Shown: in pieces, positions 5,185-7,922 of the stretch
How the letters are laid out: each line of letters begins with the position of its first letter
Numbering within the stretch: position 1 is the stretch's first letter
Origin: Dictyoglomaceae bacterium
Lineage (GTDB): Bacteria > Dictyoglomota > Dictyoglomia > Dictyoglomales > Dictyoglomaceae
Assembly: GCA_028276205.1 (NCBI GenBank)
Contig: JAPYWU010000062.1
Coordinates: 1 to 7,922 of the forward strand
Length of the DNA stretch: 7,922 nucleotides
Direction of reading: 5' to 3'
Translations under genes and position numbers: made by a program
Notes under the pieces: generated by a model
Told to the model about the DNA's origin: nothing
The model's database searches: none
Seen by the model: only the letters and a program-made list of their open reading frames with translations

Positions 5185-7033
5185 TTTCTCTTTCCTCCAT
5201 TTTATCTATACCCTCTTGTATCTTAGAAATACTCTTTGAGAGAGTCTCCAAATTATTAATATTTCTCTTATTAGCTTCTGCTATTTCTTTTATCTGTCTT
5301 GCTATTTGAGTTATATTTTCAATAATATTTTTATTAGCAATAACTTGTTCATTCATCCCTCTCTTTATGCTACCAAGCTGTTTTCTTATACTTTCTATAG
5401 CCTTTACAATCTGAGACGATGCAATAGCCTGCTCAGATATAGCCTTACTTATACTATTAATTAATTTACTTAATCTTTCAGTTTCTTTTGCTATTTGGTC
5501 ACTGGCTATAGATTGTTCTTGCATAGCCTTTGCTGTATTTATTGAAATTTTTCTCATAGAATCCACTGCTTGCACAATTTGATCAGCCCCTTTTGCCTGT
5601 TCCTCTGTAGCCTTTTGTACTAAACTTGCAAGTCTTGATGTTGCTTGCCCTGATCTTAATATTTCCCTTGCGGAATTGGACTGTTCTTGCATAGCTTCAG
5701 TTATTTGTTTTGTTATTTTCCTAATATTGTTTATATTTTGTACTATAGAATGGGCTGTTTTTGTCTGTTCGGATGTCGCCTTAGCAATCTCTTCTGATTG
5801 TTTAGAGGTAATATTTACAGTATCAACCATATTTTTACCTGCTAATAACTGTTCTTCATTTGCTCTTGCAATTTGGGAGATCATTAGAGTTGTCTCCTCT
5901 ATTCCAGCAAGAATTCTCTTTAAAGCATTAGCTCCTTCTTCCGAAAGACTTGTACTTTCCTCCACTACCCTTAACCCTTCTTTAGAAGCTGAAACAGCCT
6001 CTTGTGCCACTTCTTGCAAATTTCTTACAATCTTTCCAATATCTGAAGTTGCTTTTGTAGCTCTCTCTGCCAAATTTCTTATCTCTTCAGCCACTACAGC
6101 AAAACCTCTTCCTGCTTCTCCAGCTCGTGCTGCCTCTATGGAAGCATTCAAAGAAAGAAGATTTGTTCTCTCAGCCATAAGATCTATAGTATCCACTATC
6201 TCGGTAATTTCACCTGCTCGCTTTCCCATTTCTTTGATTACAGATGATATTTGTTCCATTACACTTCTTATCTTATTGATACCTTGAATAGCCTTTTCAA
6301 TTGTAGTACCACCTTCTTTTGCTTCTCTTTCAAGCCTTTTTGAAGTTTCATCAGCCTTTCTTGTAATATCCACCACCGACCTAATAGACTTATCAAGCTG
6401 TATAGCACTGGTGGCACTATTTTGTACTGCTGTAGTTATATCTTCAGCACTCTTTGCTACACTCTCTATGGATCTTGCCATCTCTTCTATAGCTGTTGCT
6501 ATTTGCTCCACTGAGGAAGATAAGTTTTCTACTGAAGCAGTTACCTCTTCTATTGAAGATGCCATCTCATTTATAGAAGAGGTTGTTATTTCTGCTGATT
6601 GAGAAAGTTCCTTTGCATTATTTGCTACCTGTTGAATTGAACGAGATATTTCCTCTATAGATGATGCTGTCTGTGTTACTGCAGAGGCAAGAGAATCTAT
6701 ATCCATAGTAACCCCTTTTATAGATTGGGACATTTCTGTAATACTTGCAGAAATTTCTTGGGAGGAGGTAGCCATTTCTTGGGACATCTGATTTATGCTC
6801 TGTATGGAATTTGATAGTTCCTCTATACTTGCTGAAATTTCCTCTACTGCAGAAGAGAAACTTTCAAAGTTTTCTTTAAGTTCCTCTATAGAAGCAGAAA
6901 GCTCATTAGTAGACGATATAATATTTTCTGTTGCAGTAGTCATATTTTCTGATTCTCTTGTTATTATCTTAAAATCTTCAGTTAATTTTTCCAATCTATC
7001 CAAATCTAACTCATCACTTTTTCTCCTTTTCAT
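5174..7033 (-). CDS. Soluble methyl-accepting chemotaxis protein with long repeated coiled-coil arms and no sensor domain
   Basis: This is a cytoplasmic chemoreceptor of 619 residues. The signalling tip at about residues 288-326 (AERTNLLSLNASIEAARAG, then EAGRGFAVVAEEIRNLAER) is near-identical to the family consensus and should bind CheW and CheA. Glu306 aligns with Glu391 at the hairpin tip of E. coli Tsr. There is no hydrophobic stretch long enough for a membrane helix, no HAMP domain and no ligand-binding domain; the tip sits almost exactly mid-protein (305 residues before, 313 after). Both arms are heptad-patterned and built of 28-residue (four-heptad) repeats: six from residue 67 on the way up, seven from residue 394 on the way down. 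Soluble receptors such as FrzCD of Myxococcus are a loose functional parallel. There is no C-terminal CheR-tethering pentapeptide; the protein ends ENGG. The ATG at 7033 has AAGGAGG 8 nt upstream, inside cheW. The gene overlaps the PAS-HEAT gene by 11 bp. What it senses cannot be read from the sequence. Confidence 0.93.
   Translation of the reverse strand: MKRRKSDELDLDRLEKLTEDFKIITRESENMTTATENIISSTNELSASIEELKENFESFSSAVEEISASIEELSNSIQSINQMSQEMATSSQEISASITEMSQSIKGVTMDIDSLASAVTQTASSIEEISRSIQQVANNAKELSQSAEITTSSINEMASSIEEVTASVENLSSSVEQIATAIEEMARSIESVAKSAEDITTAVQNSATSAIQLDKSIRSVVDITRKADETSKRLEREAKEGGTTIEKAIQGINKIRSVMEQISSVIKEMGKRAGEITEIVDTIDLMAERTNLLSLNASIEAARAGEAGRGFAVVAEEIRNLAERATKATSDIGKIVRNLQEVAQEAVSASKEGLRVVEESTSLSEEGANALKRILAGIEETTLMISQIARANEEQLLAGKNMVDTVNITSKQSEEIAKATSEQTKTAHSIVQNINNIRKITKQITEAMQEQSNSAREILRSGQATSRLASLVQKATEEQAKGADQIVQAVDSMRKISINTAKAMQEQSIASDQIAKETERLSKLINSISKAISEQAIASSQIVKAIESIRKQLGSIKRGMNEQVIANKNIIENITQIARQIKEIAEANKRNINNLETLSKSISKIQEGIDKMEERENGG
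5267..5854 (-). repeat. C-terminal arm: seven 28-residue coiled-coil repeats with Glu-Gln pairs in the receptor
   Basis: Residues 394-589 form seven units of exactly 28 residues, each opening with Glu-Gln at 394, 422, 450, 478, 506, 534 and 562. The typical context is Ala-x-x-Glu-Gln-x-x-[Ser/Thr/Ala/Gly]-[Ala/Ser/Gly], followed by an Ile or Met at position 9 of most units. This resembles the consensus for CheR methylation (small residues on both sides of an E/Q pair). The units are clearly related but not identical, so this is an old, selected repeat and not a recent expansion. Confidence 0.85.
6332..6835 (-). repeat. N-terminal arm: six 28-residue coiled-coil repeats in the receptor
   Basis: Residues 67-234 fall into six units of exactly 28 residues (84 bp), starting at residues 67, 95, 123, 151, 179 and 207. 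The consensus opens with [SAT]-[AST]-S-I-x-E-[LIM] and continues S-I-x-x-V seven residues on. The first Ile recurs at 70, 98, 126, 154 and 182 (Ala at 210), the second at 77, 105, 133, 161, 189 and 217. No insertion breaks the register. A further partial unit, SASIEEL at residues 46-52, is offset by 21 residues, or three heptads. Glu-Glu pairs flanked by small residues (71/72, 127/128, 183/184) resemble methylation sites. Confidence 0.85.
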
Positions 7034-7481
7034 CTTCTAAGCCTCCTTCTTTTAAAATCTCTTTAGGATTTAATATCAAAATTAATCTATCTCCAAGATT
7101 GGCAATTCCTTCCAAAAATTTATCAGAAATACCAAAAATATTTTCAAAAGATTCTTGAATCTTATCTGATGGTATAGAGATATATTCACGAGCAGAGTCT
7201 ACAATAAGTCCTACCTCTTTATCTTCTACTTTAATAACAATCATTCTTGTTTTTATATCGTAAGAAATTCTTTCCAATCCCATTCTCGCCCTTAAATTAA
7301 TTACAGGTATAACTTTTCCCCGAGAGAGGGTAACACCATCAACATAAGGTGGTGCATTAGGCACAAGAGTAATATTTTCTACCATCTCTATCTGCTGAAT
7401 ATACTTACTTTTTATTCCGTAAAAGGTCTCACCTATTTTAAAGACCACATAAGAATTTTCTTCATCAATGTTGTAAAACAC
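7014..7481 (-). CDS. cheW: Chemotaxis coupling protein CheW
   Basis: CheW is the small cytoplasmic adaptor that joins receptor tips to CheA in the array. The product is a single CheW domain of about 155 residues, the usual family length, and it starts almost at once with a strand reading YVVFKIGETFYGI. The receptor/CheA contact region reads PNAPPYVDGV followed by SRGKVIPVINLR. The key Arg of the family's NLRG motif is kept (Arg54), but the residues before it are Thr-Leu-Ser instead of the usual Ile-Asn-Leu. The second half has the expected GLIVDSA segment. Two GTG starts are possible. The one at 7481 is preferred because an AAGGAG lies 8 nt upstream; the one at 7490 adds three residues and has only a weaker AAGGG 5 nt upstream. 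The gene overlaps cheA upstream, and its charged C-terminal tail (EGGLEDEKEKK) overlaps the receptor gene by 20 bp. Translational coupling of kinase, adaptor and receptor is inferred. Confidence 0.93.
   Translation of the reverse strand: MFYNIDEENSYVVFKIGETFYGIKSKYIQQIEMVENITLVPNAPPYVDGVTLSRGKVIPVINLRARMGLERISYDIKTRMIVIKVEDKEVGLIVDSAREYISIPSDKIQESFENIFGISDKFLEGIANLGDRLILILNPKEILKEGGLEDEKEKK
7042..7048 (-). promoter_or_regulatory. Ribosome binding site of the receptor gene
   Basis: AAGGAGG lies 8 nt before the ATG at 7031-7033 and inside the 3' end of cheW, where its bases encode the Glu-Gly-Gly near the CheW C-terminus. It confirms the receptor start and makes coupled translation with cheW likely. 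Confidence 0.75.
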
Positions 7482-7922
7482 CTTTTTCACTCCTTCCCTT
7501 TAGAAGTCCATCTATATTTAAAATCAGTACCACCTTTCCATCTCCAAAATCCGTTCCCCCCATAATGGCTGGATTTTTAAGTATATTAGGATCGGTAACA
7601 GGTCTTACCACAGCCTCTTTTACACTTATCACTTTATCAACTCCTATTCCAATATCTTGATTTTCCTTTTTTACAATAAGAAGATGATATTTTTCTTTCA
7701 TCTCAGTAGGAAGATTAAAAATTTCAGAAATAAATACTACAGGAATACTTTTTTCTCTATACGGAATCATTTTTATCCCTCTAAACCTTACCACATCTTC
7801 GCTTTTTACCTCTATAATCTCCTTTATATAGGATTGAGGAATAGCATACTTTTCTTTTCCTACTTCTACCAATACTGAATCCAAAATAGCAAGAGTTAAA
7901 GGGAGTTTCAAAATAAATTTTG
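7465..7922 (-). CDS. cheA: Chemotaxis histidine kinase CheA, C-terminal P5 (CheW-like) domain, 5' part outside window
   Basis: CheA is the cytoplasmic kinase that autophosphorylates under receptor control and passes phosphate to CheY and CheB. Only the last 151 codons are here. The frame stays open to the right edge and reads KFILKLPLTLAI, the classic junction between the kinase ATPase domain and the P5 regulatory domain that binds CheW and the receptor tip. Further P5 signatures are a Tyr-Ala-Ile-Pro segment, GIGVDKV, and a C-terminal MGGTDFGDGKVVLILN, matching the usual GATILGDG...LILD. A TTG codon at 7909-7911 could be mistaken for a start, but it encodes the conserved Leu of the LKLPLTLAI motif, so this is a truncated gene and not a small stand-alone CheW. 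The dimerisation, ATP-binding and phosphotransfer domains should lie just beyond the window. The stop codon lies inside cheW, 17 bp past its preferred start. Identification as CheA is firm; fused extra domains upstream cannot be excluded. Confidence 0.93.
   Translation of the reverse strand, partial: KFILKLPLTLAILDSVLVEVGKEKYAIPQSYIKEIIEVKSEDVVRFRGIKMIPYREKSIPVVFISEIFNLPTEMKEKYHLLIVKKENQDIGIGVDKVISVKEAVVRPVTDPNILKNPAIMGGTDFGDGKVVLILNIDGLLKGRSEKGVLQH
7490..7495 (-). promoter_or_regulatory. Ribosome binding site of cheW
   Basis: AAGGAG lies 8 nt before the GTG at 7479-7481, which is ideal spacing. It overlaps the first base of the alternative GTG at 7488-7490, so it cannot serve that start. 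This site decides in favour of the shorter CheW. An AAGGG at 7496-7500 could still support the longer form. Confidence 0.55.

Noticed and set aside
5676..6287. A 203-codon plus-strand open frame rich in Ser, Ile and Val that looks like a membrane protein.
   Set aside because: It is antisense to the conserved receptor tip and C-arm; its hydrophobic look is the complement of Ala/Ser/Glu-rich coiled-coil codons. It has no domain signature.
5174..7033. Transmembrane receptor with a missed membrane anchor or signal sequence.
   Set aside because: The protein has no hydrophobic run of membrane-helix length; the start is fixed by a strong ribosome binding site and the N-terminus is highly charged.
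5174..7033. The receptor repeats taken as a recent tandem DNA duplication, or as a CRISPR-like or minisatellite array.
   Set aside because: The 84-bp units are diverged at the DNA level apart from short patches; the periodicity is in the protein heptad pattern, and there are no conserved repeat-spacer units.
7465..7911. A complete small CheW-like protein starting at TTG 7909-7911.
   Set aside because: The frame stays open to the window edge, and the residues upstream (Lys-Phe-Ile) continue the conserved LKLPLTLAI entry into CheA P5, so the TTG is an internal Leu of cheA.

Overview
The window is wholly coding, with every gene on the minus strand, so transcription runs from high to low coordinates. 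It holds most of one chemosensory (che) operon. The DNA is clearly AT-rich. The proteins are rich in Lys, Glu and Ile, the genes overlap almost everywhere, and AGA/AGG arginine codons are frequent. Together these suggest a low-GC, probably thermophilic bacterium. A Dictyoglomus-like or thermophilic clostridial genome would fit, but that is inference, because no rRNA or other taxonomic marker is present.

Layout in transcription order: the C-terminal CheW-like (P5) domain of CheA, cut by the right edge (7922-7465); CheW (7481-7014); a 619-residue soluble methyl-accepting protein with neither membrane segment nor sensor domain (7033-5174); a 904-residue protein with an N-terminal PAS domain and about two dozen HEAT repeats (5184-2470); CheR methyltransferase (2473-1637); CheB methylesterase (1650-562); a single-domain CheY-like receiver (581-225); and the N-terminus of a CheC-family phosphatase, cut by the left edge (221-1). 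Adjacent genes overlap by 4 to 20 bp, except for a 3-bp gap before cheC. Ribosome binding sites therefore lie inside the preceding gene, and there is no room for an internal promoter or terminator.

The parts make a nearly complete pathway: receptor, coupling protein, kinase, receiver, the methylation/demethylation pair, and a CheC-type phosphatase. Two members are unusual. The receptor is one giant antiparallel coiled-coil hairpin. Both arms carry 28-residue repeats placed mirror-symmetrically about the hairpin tip (Glu306), and the C-terminal arm shows seven evenly spaced Glu-Gln pairs in a methylation-site-like context. The next gene puts the operon's only recognisable sensor domain, a PAS, on a HEAT solenoid. 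I infer that the PAS-HEAT protein may provide the input that the receptor lacks. No flagellar, pilus or other output gene is visible, so the controlled process is unknown.

No RNA gene, mobile element, CRISPR array, promoter or terminator could be supported, and no stretch over 300 bases lacks a gene.
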